Part shown: positions 1-12,645 of the stretch, piece by piece
Layout: the number at the start of each line of letters is the position of its first letter
Numbering within the stretch: position 1 is the first letter of the stretch
Assembly (NCBI GenBank): GCA_022605405.1
Contig: JABYQQ010000014.1
Coordinates: 1,398,704-1,462,703, forward strand
Direction: 5' to 3'
Length of the DNA stretch: 64,000 bases
Origin: Earliella scabrosa
Taxonomy: Eukaryota > Basidiomycota > Agaricomycetes > Polyporales > Polyporaceae
Position numbers and translations under genes: made by a program
The notes under the pieces: generated by a model
What the model saw: the letters and a program-made list of their open reading frames with translations, nothing else
Database searches by the model: none
Told to the model about the DNA's origin: nothing

Positions 1-115
1 GCCCAATGGGCTCCGGAATAGTATATAAGCACGCATCTCAGTAGACGGTATGGGCATCACTCCTCTGCGGATATACTCCAGAAATTCACTTCCGTCTAAT
101 TGCTAGCCACCACTC

Positions 116-738
116 ATGTCGCACGAGGCCTTTGAAGATTTACTTCTACTGGTGAACACGCCGAAGGTTCGCCGTCATGACTGCGAACAAGTTCTTGCAG
201 TCTGTTCGGTCAGTCATTGCCAACAAGGTTCTCGTCAACAAACTTACTCTCCACTGCATGTTCATGCGCTAGGCAAGCGTCAAACGCCAGATGGCATACA
301 CTGCAAAGATGACGGGCAAAAAGCTCGAGTCCAACATGGGCACGCCACACCATGACTCCGAGTCTCGTCATAAGCGCCGCGCCTCGCAGGCTTTCGACTC
401 CGAACCCGAAGAACATGGCTCTACAGAGATAGTCCGACCCTTGAAAGTCCATATCTCGCCGAGTCCGCTAGATCAACCTCGCATGCAATCTCATACAGAG
501 AAAGAGTCGCACGCTCTCATTTCATTGGAAAAAGAGGTGATGACTGCCTTTGTCGACCGTATTGATCATTCGTTCATCACCAAATTCCCAGTCTAATGGC
601 AACAAAGTATTCGGTGCCCGTCCGCATGGCGAATACCGCATTTATCGTCCAACAGCCATACATACTCGGACTCTGAGGCTGCGGCCCACTGCGCGTGTCC
701 AGCATGACATTGGCGAACTTCAGAAGGGCATTAGCGAC
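116..738 (+). other. Possible upstream exons of the peptidase gene or 5' flank
   Basis: Short open stretches on the + strand, for example from the ATG at 291 to 596, could be N-terminal exons of the downstream peptidase. The frames are broken by stops, no signal peptide is evident and I cannot join them convincingly. They may be untranslated leader or decayed sequence. Confidence 0.25.
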
Positions 739-2999
739 ATGGAGAATAGATCTCTCATATCTATGGAGGTCGCTCGAGGGGGGGCTCGAGAGGGGGATCC
801 CGGAGGTAAGCTATGAACCATGCTGATTGCTGTTAAGCCATCTCAGACTCATGCATGTAGATGTCGTGTATACCGTGACGTTGGTGAGATGGCGGTTCAC
901 CGTGTTCAACTATCTACGATCAGGATGATTCACAAACACTCCTATCTAGGAATTGCGTCCCAACCCCGAAGAAAACAGGGACCTCGTGCCGCATACGGAG
1001 GACACATATAATCTTCTCCTTGACACAGGTCCGTCATTGACACCTGTATCCATCCGATTGTGTGTTCTCATGTTGTGTAGGTGATGCCGCGATGTAAGGC
1101 TTGGCACAAACTCATCGAGCTTGCTGCTCACGCTCCGGAACAGCTGGTTTTATGCTCGCAACTTTGGAGAGCTTGTCAAGGGGACCAATGGTGAAGAACC
1201 AACTGAACGTCCATGGTCCGAGACTGTTGGGGGCGACGATCATCGCAAGCATAAGATGATTCCTGAGGGCGATGCGGATCATGTCATTACAACTGTGATA
1301 CAGGAGTACGTAGACGGTACACGACTACGTGAGTATCCGTCAAATTACTTGCCTGACTCTGACTAACATCTACGCATCAGGTCTCAAGCGGTGGAACAGA
1401 AACTACGCATTACCCTTCCGACTTCCTACCTGGAATTGGGCAAAGAGCCAAAAGGATATGAGAGCCACCGACATCAAATTCCCCAGGATCCTTGCATGTT
1501 CCGTTACCGAACAGGCGCTACGTATGCCGGTAGATGGCAGCATCGGCTTGGCAGTTCCAGGGTGACACTACACTTCAGCCAACTATGATCACGAATGCAT
1601 CTGACATAAAATGTTACAGATTCAGACAGCCGTGGGACGACGCACAAGCTGCCGATGAGGTGGTAAGTCGGATGTGCCCCCGCACAAAGCCGTGCCAGTG
1701 ACTCACTGTAGATGCTGATGGTCCACCTACAGACATTCTTCGACTTGCTAAACAATAATACCAGAACGGTGGAAACTGTGAGTGTATGCAAGTGTCGCCG
1801 ATATAGTATGCTCAACTCGAATACCAGCCGATGGGACTCACCATAAGGCTCCTACCACCGGATGATTATGAGCAATCGGCGAGTCGATGTTCTAACAGAA
1901 CGTTAGTGTGTAAAATCAGTGTGCCCAAATCCTGATCTCGTGCTCATGCTCTGATTTCTTATATAGACAGAGCTTTCTGTACTTCGGTAAAGGTGTGCCG
2001 TGCGGGGCTATGGACGACCAAGGAAAGATGCTCCTCCCGGAATTTGGGCCCCCTCTACGAATCTTCCCATCTGAATACGCAGAGTCGGAGTACCAGCTCT
2101 GGACGCTCCAGCTCATATCTATGACTCTGATCGAGCGGAACTCAGGCGTGTCCAGCGAACTAGAGCCTTTAACACCGTTGACCTCTTCCCCGGTATCATC
2201 GCGCTCGGCGAGTCCCTCTGCGGCAGAGTCTCCCAAACTCGACGAATTTGACCAGACAAACAAGCAGATCTGGACTAATAAGGGTATAGGACCCAACGAA
2301 GGCTCGCGATATCCCGGGCAAGGTCTCCGGGTCATCTTCGACACTGGTAAGCGGTCACTCGATCATCACATTCTGCACGTGAAGCTCGCGGTTGACACGA
2401 ATCAGGCTCAGGATGTTCTGTTCTCCCTCTCGCAATCCTGAAGCAGATGTGGACGGAGTGGTTCGAGCAGTCTGAGAAAACCCCGGTCTCCATCGGGAAA
2501 CCGCTTTGGCACAACAAACTCGATCACCTTGCTGACTGCGACGTAGCGCTGGAGTTCTGTGACAGTGGCCATCGGTTCCATGTCGTTCGATGCGGCGCAA
2601 AGGAATTCCTTTGCAGCCCGTGGGAAGGGCCTGCAGGAGCTAACTCTACGTACTCCATGTTCAGGGCGAGTGAGAGCTACAGCGACCCCAATATCTACAT
2701 TATGGGCCAGGTGAGTGGGCATCGCTTTTGCAACTCGCATGCGCGAGAATGGATTTAACGACCTCGCACAACAGAACTTCTTCTGGGCGAACATGGTGAA
2801 GCTGAATGCATCTCCCAATGGAGGTTTCCCGTCACCACAGGTAGCTGACAGCGCGCCCACTATGCAGTTCGCCCCTCAACGGGTGGAGCGAGACGGAGAG
2901 GTGATTGCTGGGATATACGACATCAAGGTTCACCCAGATTTGCCTCCACGTCTGCAGGCAGTTCATCGCTGTCAGCCTGAGATCAAGTCTGACGCCTAG
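739..2999 (+). CDS. Pepsin-like (family A1) aspartic peptidase, 5' end uncertain
   Basis: Seen: an intron-rich gene whose exons join in frame. The exon to 805 joins 861-883, then 950 onward, which reads YNLLLDTG with the first catalytic Asp codon at 1022-1024. Later exons carry NSWFYARNFGELVKG, an IGLAVPG stretch like the small-glycine loops of the N-lobe, and VIFDTG just before an intron at 2347-2411. That intron joins in frame to CSVLPLAILKQMW, so a second DTG is present. The last exon ends at TAG 2997-2999. Known: pepsin-family enzymes use two DTG/DSG motifs, one per lobe. Inferred: an aspartic peptidase-like protein that may be secreted or vacuolar. Odd: the second motif is followed by Cys instead of Ser/Thr, the splice just after the first DTG is unclear, and no signal peptide was found. 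739 is only the nearest in-frame ATG; more coding sequence may lie at 120-600. Confidence 0.6.
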
Positions 3000-3389
3000 C
3001 GGACCTGCACAACGATGGCTCGAGTCTACCTAAATCACGCCTTCTGATAGATGCTTCTCTCCCTTCCTTGGAGAATCTTTCCCCGAATGCTCCGCTACGC
3101 TACCTCACGCATGTTCTGTATGCAAGTCTTCATGTTAGATCTGTGGGAGTAGCTTGCCAGGGCATGAATGTTATAACGATGATCTCGAACCGGTCCAGCG
3201 TACTGGATACCTTGCAAGAATCGGCGAGAGATCACAAGCACGAAAGACGATTAGTAGTTATACACAACAACGGGCCACACACCCCACGCCGATAGAGTAC
3301 ACTCGGATCTTCCGGACCTCATCCCCCACACACTCACCACACGGCCATCGCCACCGCCACCCTCCCGCACGGACACACAGGCCCGCAAC

Positions 3390-5602
3390 TCACAAGCTCT
3401 GGCAGAACAGCTTGCCCCTCGCGACCTGCGCCCGACAGAGCTCGATCTCGGTCGGGACTGCCACGAGCGAGGCCATGAGGATGCCCGCCGAGTCCGCGAG
3501 GCCGATCGAGCCGATCTTGAACTCGCGCTCCTGCTTCGCGCGCTCTGGGTCCGCGCCGGGCGTGTCGTGCTTCTCCTGGTTGATGCGGTAGAAGACGTTC
3601 ACGCTGTGGGCGTGCGCGCGGTCAGCGATGAAGACGGAGAGAGCCAAGGAGAGCGGAAAGCAGGGAGGGAGGAGGGAGGAAGGGGAGGAGGGAGGAAGGG
3701 GAGGAGGGAGGAAGGGAAGGAGAAGAGGGAGAAGGCAACTCACTATGCGAGTCCGCCGCAGATGCCCTCGATGCTGATGAGGAGGAAGACAAAGGCGAAG
3801 CTGATCCCCTCGTGCTCGTCGCCGAAGATGCCGACCGCCGCCTCGAACGCGAGCGTGGTTAGGATGAAGCCTTGGACGATCGCGGGTAGGGAGAGGAGTC
3901 GCCCAGGCAATGGCGGGAGACCGAAGGTGATGGAGGAACGAGACAGGAAGACAGTCGTCTGGTATACGAGCTATAGGGCGTAAATGTCAGCGAGCTGCGC
4001 GATCTCCGGCAAGAGACCATGGTACGCACCTGCCAGAGCGGGTAGTAGTCACGGATGGAATGGATGATGCGGCTCATTAGCCAATGGTCTTCTGGACTAG
4101 GGACTGGGTACACTAGTGTTGGCGCAATACCCTGGCAATCCGCGTTCAGATCACGATGAAAAGAGGTGGCAGAGGAGCACGTACCTGATTAATAGTGTAT
4201 TCGAACTGCAGCGCAGCAGGTCAGCATGGATTGCAAAACGGCACGATACGATGCGGAAAGCGTACAAGATATACGCAGACTGTAGAGCGCACTTATGAGT
4301 GCTATTATCATCGGCGACAAGGATGGAGCTTACATAGAGGCAGCATATACTTGGTCAACATCGGCTTCGCAAGCCTCCACTTGTCGTCCAACGACAGCGC
4401 GATGGGAGCAGTAACGTGCGCCTCGGATTCGGTGACAGGCACAACATCATCTTCGTCCGCAGCTTCATTCGGAAGACGCGTGTAGGATGCAGAAAGGGGT
4501 GCACCCTCTGCGTCGTCATCGAACGTCGCTCCTGATGCGAACTCGTCTGGACGAGGGAGGATGAAAAAGTACGTGATTGGGATCACGAACGGGAGGACCT
4601 GTACACAATCTTGAGTATCTGCAGCTCCGCAGGGGCAGAGCAGGACACCGCACCGATGAGAGGCCAACCCCAAGGCGGACGCCGAGACCTCGGAGCTCCC
4701 ACCAGAGGAAGGCGCCTACGAGACCTGCACCACCCGTGCCAGATGCGAAGTAGCTAGGTGGCAAGGTGTAAGAGTGTGGTGAAAACAATATACAGAATCT
4801 CGTACCCTACGCTGTGCCCTGCCACTGAAGGAGGGTGATAGCGCGTCGAGAGTTGCAAGAATGTTAGTTCGCCGAGACCTGAGGCACTCGTACGTGATCT
4901 GTGACGGACGCGGCAAGAGGGTAGAGGACAGACCTGACGAAAACGACGCAAGACATATGCCAAGCAGTCGCATGTACAGAGTGTCGAACAGCGAAACAAC
5001 CTAGAAGCCAGCTCGAGCCAGGGAGTACGGCAATGCAGACCATGACGTACCAGCATGCCGCCTACGCTGATGGTGGTGCAACCTATGAGGCGACGGGCAT
5101 AGCGTATCCGGCCCTTGAGGAGGTAGGGCCAGCCAAGCTTCGCAACGAGTGCCGGGAATATGTTGCAGAAGGCGATGATGCCTTTGGGTGTAGACGGCGG
5201 GACGAGGTCCAGTGCAGCGGATAGGATGATTACGTAGAGTACTGCGGGAGAGGTTTGGAAGGAAGAGCATGTTCTGAATGAGAAGACGTACCATTATTGA
5301 TAAGTCCAAAGAGGAAGAATGAGACTCCAAGCTTGATGAGTTGTTTTCGATATTCTGTCATGCACGATGGTAAATGAGCAACACAAGACGACCACTTAGA
5401 GAGTCGAGACATTACAGTCCAGCTCCGACGCATCCCTGGCAGCGTATTGGAAGGAGCAAGCGTCCCATTACACCACTGCTGTAGCCGACGAATCCGTGCG
5501 ACACTCACCTGACTTCGACGAATTGTCACTGGTGAAGTCCTCTCCAGACGTCGCGCCTTCGTCATCCTCCGTGAGCCGTCTCATCCTCTCGCTAGGTGGC
5601 AT
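3390..5602 (-). CDS. BTN1: Battenin / CLN3-family vacuolar membrane protein
   Basis: Multi-pass vacuolar/lysosomal membrane protein; the yeast orthologue affects vacuolar pH and basic amino-acid transport. Seen: the start ATG at 5602-5600 opens an acidic N-terminus (TEDDEGATSGEDF). The following exons read KLGVSFFLFGLINN, then YVIILSAALDLVPPSTPKG, AFCNIFPALVAKLGWPYL and TTISVGGML, the classic CLN3 membrane core. A loop rich in Asp/Glu precedes DKWRLAKPMLTKYMLPL, FEYTINQ follows, and the C-terminal exon holds VNVFYRINQ and REFKIGSIGLADSAG before the TGA at 3392-3390. All segments occur in family order on one strand, separated by short GT-AG introns. The intron at 3604-3743 contains a long pyrimidine tract on the coding strand. 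The gene diverges from VWA8 with about 0.5 kb between the starts. Exact borders of the middle exons (4.0-5.0 kb) were not all fixed. Confidence 0.9.
3655..3735. repeat. Purine-rich GGGAGGAGGGAGGAA microsatellite in a BTN1 intron
   Basis: The + strand is almost pure G/A with repeating ggaggagggaggaagg units. On the coding (-) strand this is a polypyrimidine run in the middle of the 140-nt BTN1 intron (3604-3743), upstream of its cacag acceptor. It may be length-variable between strains. Confidence 0.8.
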
Positions 5603-6111
5603 ATCATTGATGGCTGCGGGTGCGTTGAGAATGCGTGTCCAACCGGGGCCGTCTAAAAGCCAGCAAAAGATCTAAGAGACCTGACAAAGCGATCGATGCG
5701 AGAGACGGTTCAAAGTGCAGCAAGATAGAGAGAGAGGTGAGTCCAGTGCATGTCACTGCATCACTCCGGAGTCCGAGAGGGGCGCCTGCTATCGAACTGG
5801 TTCGACTCGGAATCGAACCTCCAGGTGGCTGTGCTCTGGGGCGCGCCGCCCACAGGAGCGGGCTCGGCGTCTGTACCGGTCTCTCACTCAGCCCGAACGC
5901 GGGGTCCGGGGAACATGCATGATATTCGCGTTCACCTCCTTGACTCCCTACCACGACGTTCGCAAGGTACGCAAGGCTTAACGGGAAGGGTGCTGGGCTG
6001 TGGTGGATAGGAACGACACGGTGCGTTACACAGTTCCAGATGAACATGACGAGAAGTCCTCAGAATCAACGCAGTCACAGACCCCCACTCGCATCTCCTG
6101 TTTTCACCGTC
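5603..6111. promoter_or_regulatory. Shared divergent promoter between BTN1 and VWA8
   Basis: The 0.5-kb gap between two divergent starts holds both promoters. No clear TATA box was seen. A hairpin with 7-bp arms (ggttcga / tcgaacc) lies near 5800-5820. It resembles a tRNA T-arm B-box, but no tRNA fold could be built around it. Confidence 0.6.
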
Positions 6112-9100
6112 ATGGCCCAGCGAAGACTCAAGCACGTCCTAGACGCACTTGCGCCGACTCCCAAACCCATCGGAGTGCTCAAACTCGGCGACATCTCGCA
6201 CGAAATCCTAGCCTCGTCGGAACCCAGCCGGCTGCCCCACTCCGAGGATGTTCTGCTCGACGCGTCCAATCCTTTCAACCTTGACAACCTACACTTTATG
6301 CTGCAGAAGTATCTTCTGGGTCAAGACATCTTCTTGCTGTCGCAACCCGGACCTTATGCGCGACGGCTCGCCCTTACTTTCTGTCGGTGAGTACCACCTC
6401 TTCCCACATCCTCCACCCACCCTCCACGCCTTGCAATGCATGCTTGAGACACAGTAACCGGACGCGCCCTGGCCGGCACTTGCAAACATATTCTTGTCAT
6501 GCGTCCGATGGCTATCGGCAGAGCTATGTTTGTGTCGTGCCCAGTCGAGTAGGTACTGTCCCAAACAGCAAGTGGGAGACGAGTGGACCACCGTATGGTG
6601 AGCGACGCGCGGACGGATCAGTCCAGCAAAGCGCCCGCCAGAGGGGACCATGTGTCTCCGCAGAGATATGAGAGTGAGAGGGAGGACTCAGCGGACCTAC
6701 GTATATGCACATCACAGCTCAGCTCGCTTGACGAGTATCTGTCAGGTGTCCGCGAGATGCATATGAGCAAGTGAGCCCTCCCCCCTGGAGAATCTCCAGT
6801 AGGGCGGGGACATTCGCGTCTGTTTATACACGCGAAGTTGTGGGCTCCGTCTAGTCGATTCGCGCAACGCACAGACACCCACTAACTCGTCACAACTCAG
6901 GTTGATCAACTCTGAATACGAGTTTGTCGCGCTGCATCGCGATGTCGGTGAGACGGAATTGAAGCAAGGTCGTGAGATACGTGCTGGCGGCAACCTGGTC
7001 TATGTGGACAGCGCTGCTGTTCGGGCCGTCAAGCATGGTCGCATTCTCATTCTCGAGGGTATCGAGAAGGCTGAGCGTGGTATAATGCCAGTAAGTCACG
7101 CTGACCCCACCCCAGTAATGGTTTGCTGACGCCTATGGTTGCAGGTCTTGAACAACCTGCTTGAGAACCGAGAGATGTATGCATCCGGAATTCATATCAG
7201 GTACCCGAGTTAACACTGTGTCTCAGAAACCTCGACGATGGCACTCACATCGTCCATCCACGTCGGTACGAGCTCCTGGACTCCAAAGAAGCCGGATCGA
7301 CGACTTTCATCCCTGCGCACAAGAATTTCCGCGTAATTGCCATCGCGGCACCTGTGCCGCCGTACCCTGGCTACCCTCTGGACCCGCCATTCCGCAGTCG
7401 TTTCCAAGCGCGCTTTGTTGATCCCATGGGTTCTCTTCTCGCTTTGCAAGGCTCCGGTGCCTCCGAGTCCGTGTTCACCACACCTCTATACGAGAAGCTA
7501 CGGGACATCATTGCGTCTACGCAGATCGCTAGCGAGTCCCGTCATGTCTTGGACTCTGTTGCGAGATCAACAATGCCCGCCTTTCCGCAGACTGCGCTAG
7601 TCAAATTGACCGCCCTCCTGTCCATGTTCCCTCCCCCAGACACGCTCCTTCCCGAGCAGCTTGCCCGCTTCGTCTTGTCTATCCACCCCGCGCTCATTCA
7701 CAGCCCATTTGTTGCGTGGGCGATGCTCTCGCGTCGGTTCGAGGATGCTGGGCTTGGCGAGCTGGGCAGCCCGAACCTCACAGGAATCGAAGACGATGCA
7801 GGCCTGCTCGGGTACCGTCTTGCACGCATCGACCGGGTCGACGACCGCACAGCGACCATCACGTTCGACCATCCGTCTGGCAAAGAGGTTGTCGTGCAGG
7901 TCCCGGCCGGTCCGCACGAGTACCTCGCCTTCCCGTTCGCAAACCCCGAGTTCCTCGGCTTCGTTCCAAGTGCGCGCTTCATGGGCTTGCTCACGTCCCT
8001 GCTGCAAGTACACGCGTTGGGGTGGGACATCTCGTATGCCCCGCCTGCTCTTCCATCGACGGCTTCGTGCTCCACCACGTTGCTCGTGAGGACGTTCGCT
8101 GCGCTGCTTGGGTACGAGCTTGAGGACGTGCACATGTACAAGGAGCTCGGTGGACGGGAGTTGCTGATGCGTCGCAAGATCGAGGACGGTGGCGCGACGA
8201 GCTGGGAACCTAGGTAATGTTGTCTCATAATCAGCGTAACATGCAAGCTGACACTGCGCAGTCCATTGGTTGAAGGTGCATGGGAGGGTCGGCTAGTGCA
8301 TCTCGCGGGGCTCGACGTCATTGGATCTACGGCCGGGTCGCTCGCGCGCTTCACTCAAGACCGCGAAGTCGAGCTGTGGGAGACGAGGCGCATCGTGCGA
8401 CGCATCCTGGACGGCGAGGTCCGCGTTCTCTCTCTTCCCATGTACTCCGCGCTAAGCATCATCCACACAGGAGCCATCCCCCGACCTGTCCGTCGCGCAC
8501 CCCTCGTTCCGTGTGATCAGCACTGCGTCCAAGTCACTCCCGCTTAAAGACTGGCTCTCGGACGAGCACGCGAACATGTTCTTCACTGTGCCCGCGCAGC
8601 CAATGTCGCACGCGGAGGAGGCGCACCTCCTGCTCCAGACGGGCTGCGCCGCGCCCGTCGTCGAGACGCTGCTCGCGTTCGCGGACAGGTACCGGACGAG
8701 CATGACCGCGGACGCGGTGCAGAAGAACCGGAAGCTCGGCACACGCGCGCTCATGCGCATCGCGCGGCGCGTCGCGCAGTTCCCTGCGGCTGCGGACGAC
8801 CTACACGTCCTGCTCAGCCGCGCGGTCCTCGCTGAGTTCTTGCCTGCGACGGAGGCGATGAACCTGCAGAACATCTTCGAGGAGACGGGCGTCAAGAGGC
8901 GCACGCCGCCGGTGAGTGAGACGCCCGGTGGACGACGTGATCGCAGTTGGGCTTCGGTCGCGTCGGTCTGCGGGAGTGCTGAGTGTTGGCTGCGATGAGG
9001 TTTTGTGCTGACGTTTTGGGACTTTGCAGTACTACCCGCCGCCTGAGGTGCGCGATGGCGGTGTTTGGTTCCCATCGCCCAGTGGTCCGCAGGGCGAAGG

Positions 9101-12086
9101 CGTTGGGGCGACCTTCATTTCGCTATTCGATAGGAACCAGGATCCTGAAGGCGTGTCACATGTGCCGCATATGGACCATTTCTACGACAACAGCCTACAG
9201 ACTGGTTTGATGCGTGACCTTGCGATAGATCTGGAGGTGCTCGGAGAGCATCTCGTCTTGTTGGGGAACCAGGTATGTGGCTACTGTTCCGCAGTATGTG
9301 TGAACAATCGCTGATCTCATCTGGCTCTCGTCTAGGGTGTGGGCAAGAATAAAGTTATCGATCGGTACGTGCTGCTCTGTGATGTACGTATAGTCGATAC
9401 TTACGTCTGACCTTGCAGGTTATGCCAAGTGGGTCTAGTCAGCCTCTCGGTTAGTGACAACGCTGATATGTCTTTGCGTGCTAGCTCCTCGGACGCCCTA
9501 GAGAATACATTCAGCTGCATAGAGATACAACAGTGAACCAGCTAATGTTCCAGACGGTACTAGAGAACGGTATCATCAAGTATACAGACTCACCTCTCCT
9601 CCGGGCCATCAGTCTGGGGCGGGTAATTGTCATCGATGAGGCGGACAAGGCGGCCGAGCATGTCGTGGCGATATTCCGCAGCCTCGCCGGACACGGGCAA
9701 CTCACCCTCGCCGACGGCCGACGCGTGCGCCAAATGAAGGAGCGCGAAAGTGACATTGTGGTCCATCCTAACTTCCGACTCATTCTCCTTGCCAACCGGC
9801 CTGGGTATCGTACGTCGTCCGTGTCCTGGTCATCTAAGCGCGTCTGTCTGATGTCTAGCGTGCTCCAGCCTTCCTAGGCAACCATTTCCTTCAGGTGCTC
9901 GGTGATAACTTCTGCTGTCATGCGGTCACGAACCCGGATATGGCGAGCGAGCGCAAACTCCTCTCCCAGCTTGCGCCACAGCTCAGCGAAGACCTGATCC
10001 TCCGGCTCGTCGCTGCGTTCCACGATCTCCGACGCGCGTACGAGCACGGAACCCTAACTTACCCTTACTCACTTCGAGGTCGGTGCAACGACCGAAATGA
10101 CATGTGTATGCTGAGCTAATGACTCGCGCAGAACTCCTCAATCTTGTGAAGCACATGCAAGCGTATCCAGACGACTCGCTAGAGGCTGCCCTTCGAAACG
10201 TCTTCGACTTTGATGTTTACAAGCCGGAGACAATCTCCAAGTTGGCCGATATCCTGGATCACCATGGGTAAGCGACTCCTCTCGGGCCGAGAGTCGTGGT
10301 CGCTGACATTAGCAACTCAGCCTCGCAGTCAAGAGTTTGGGCATCAGCGCTGCCAGAGACGCTGCCAAGAAGAAGGCCCTTGACATCAAGTTCGAGCCCC
10401 AAGGCGATACAAGTCTTTCGAACCCCAAGTTTGGCAAAGAGGACCCAGATAACGAGCCCCACACCGGCGGAAATACATGGGCTGGAGGAGTCAGTTCTTA
10501 GAAAGCGCAGATATGTGTAATGAGCTGATGGTGGTTACCCTCACGTAGACTGGTGGACGCGATACGGCTGGTCTGGGCGGAAGAGGCGGCTATATGCGTC
10601 TCTTCAAGGGACATGACATTCACCAAGTAAGTGCGCCTCATCCGACGCTATGGATTGTCGAGTTCATTTGGACTAGATCCCCGACGCACTCAAGAACGAC
10701 GTCCCTGACCACGTCAAGGAGCAAGCCCGCGAGATGGCACGCCAAGAGCTAGCTCGAAGGCTCGAAGAGTTGAACATGAGCGCGGGCGAGGCGAAGCTAT
10801 ACGGCTCCCTGTTGGCCGCAGTCGAAGGGCACATCGCGCCATTGCATGATCTTCTCGAGAGTGCGTTTGTCACGACGTTACTAGTGGACGCCCCACTGAC
10901 AGGACGAACATGATAGACCTTGCTGCTCGCGAGGAGGAGCGCGTCTGGGTCAAGCGCCAGACCGACGGCGAATTGGACGACAGTCGGCTCACCGAAGGTT
11001 TGACTGGCGAGGCCACGGTATACAAACGACGCGGCATGGCCAAGCCGGAGATGGGTCGTCCTCAGCTCAAGTATGTGATCTCATGATTTATGTGACACAA
11101 CGCTCATAGCGTTCCAGGCCGAAACGGATCCGATTCCTATTCGATATCAGCGCGTCTATGTGCGTCCGGCTTGCTGCTCGGTCACGTCGGCCACATACTA
11201 ATCATTTCCACTAGGTATCGTTTCCAAGCTGATGGCCGACTGCGGCGAAGCATGGAGACTGGTGAGGGGCATGCTTCTCTATAGGGGCAGTGGTAGCCAC
11301 TTACACAGGCTTCTTTGTAGCGGTGATGTTGATGGAGACCTTCGACAGACTGACGCGCAAGGAGAAATATGTGTGGGATGTATGTGGCGATGCTTTTCGA
11401 ATGCCAACCCCTGATTGACGTTCTAATCGCAGATTTACGGTCATGTAAGCTTTATGACACTTTTAACTAACATTCCCGCTGATCAGCCATGTTCAGTCTG
11501 GCGATTCGGCTGAGATGCCCCTGGTGGAGGCGAATCAACAATTGGAGGTCCGAGACCGGTGGAAGGTCGTAGACAAGATGGAAATGGTCACGCAGTACAC
11601 TTTCGCCGGAGATTTCACCGGTACGTGCAGCACCCGTTCCGTCATGTGTCACACCATCAGCTGAACTTCGCCTGCAGTGGAAGCTATCGACAAAGCCGTT
11701 ACCGAGGTCGGCAAATTCGATGCTGGTGAGTAGTATCACTGCTGTTCTACTTGCATGCAGTTGCAGTATCTTACATGGACGTAGATGACTGGTTCGTCAT
11801 CGCACTCACGGACGCGAACTTCGCTCGGTACAACATCACCGCCGAGGATCTTCAACGGGTCATGAACCGTAACCCGAAGGTGCACACCGCGCTGATTTGC
11901 ATCGGTGAAGGTGCCGAGGCGTCTTGGTAATTTGTCCTCGTAGTTCTCTCGTCTATCTCGGTTTGCTCACGCCCTTGCAGGATCCCCAAGAACCTCCCGG
12001 GACGTGGATACCGCGTTTCCAATACGGCTGACATCCCTGCGGTCCTCCGCAGCATTCTGTCGACGATGGTTGATCGGCAGTCCTGA
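6112..12086 (+). CDS. VWA8: von Willebrand factor A domain-containing protein 8 (AAA+ ATPase)
   Basis: Very large AAA+ protein; the animal orthologue sits in mitochondria, and its exact role is poorly known. Seen: the start ATG at 6112 is followed by IGVLKLGDISHEIL and LQKYLLGQDIFLLSQPGP, the degenerate first P-loop. Next come YEFVALHRD, ILILEGIEKAER (Walker B-like), LPVLNNLLENRE-type sequence and a long conserved stretch at 7240-8215. A second AAA module has LVLLGNQGVGKNKVIDR (Walker A), the exon with YTDSPLLRAISLGR and VIVIDEADKA (Walker B). The C-terminal vWA domain has FLFDISASM (MIDAS DxSxS), KYVWDIYGHSG and DDWFVIALTDANF, ending at TGA 12084-12086. About twenty exons are implied. The first intron, 6387-6900 (514 nt), is far longer than its neighbours. 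The third AAA module known from animals was not clearly seen. Confidence 0.9.
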
Positions 12087-12645
12087 GTATACCTAGCTTA
12101 CGTAGTCCCTTGTATAATGTATGATCAATGTGAGTGTGCTACTCGAACATGGACCAAAGAATCCCGCATTAACTGCAGTACACAGCATCATCCTGTTCCG
12201 TTCGTGCTGCGACGCGGTACAGGCATACGAAGGGTGCCCGTCAGTAGTATCTGTACCACAACGCGGTTGCAAGGTGAGATCCACCTCTGCTGTTCTCACG
12301 TCGGTGCAACCGTGAGAGGGCGCATTCATACGGTGTACTATATGACGTCCTCACAGCATTCTGCGGCGCGACTCGAATGGTGCACTGCTTCGCATACGCG
12401 TACAGAGGTTGTCGCAGCACTACTGACAGCTATCGCTGCTCTCCGTAGTTGCACACACGGGGATCTACTACCGCCCTATGCGTGGCGGCACAGCTGAGCA
12501 GTGGCTATAAAGCCTACCGAGACGCAGGTTGAACGACATTCGTTCTCCTTTCACCTCTCAGTTTCCCTCTGCAGCAGTTCACGGCCTGGAGTCGTCTGCC
12601 TACACTTTTTCTTCGACCATCTTACTGTCCTTCACTTCGTTCATC
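12087..12645. other. Intergenic region with HsbA promoter
   Basis: No gene is supported here. A TATA box (tataaag, 12506-12512) lies about 140 bp before the HsbA-like start. Confidence 0.5.
12506..12512 (+). promoter_or_regulatory. TATA box of the HsbA-like gene
   Basis: The sequence tataaag sits 134 bp upstream of the ATG at 12646 and is the only strong TATA match in the gap, so it is the likely core promoter of the HsbA-like gene. Confidence 0.55.

Noticed and set aside
5790..5880. Possible tRNA, from a GGTTCGATTCC-like B-box on the minus strand
   Set aside because: The flanking bases do not form a T-stem, and no A-box or acceptor stem could be found; the match lies in a simple inverted repeat.
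7597..8354. Long minus-strand frames opposite VWA8
   Set aside because: They lie antisense to strongly conserved VWA8 coding sequence.
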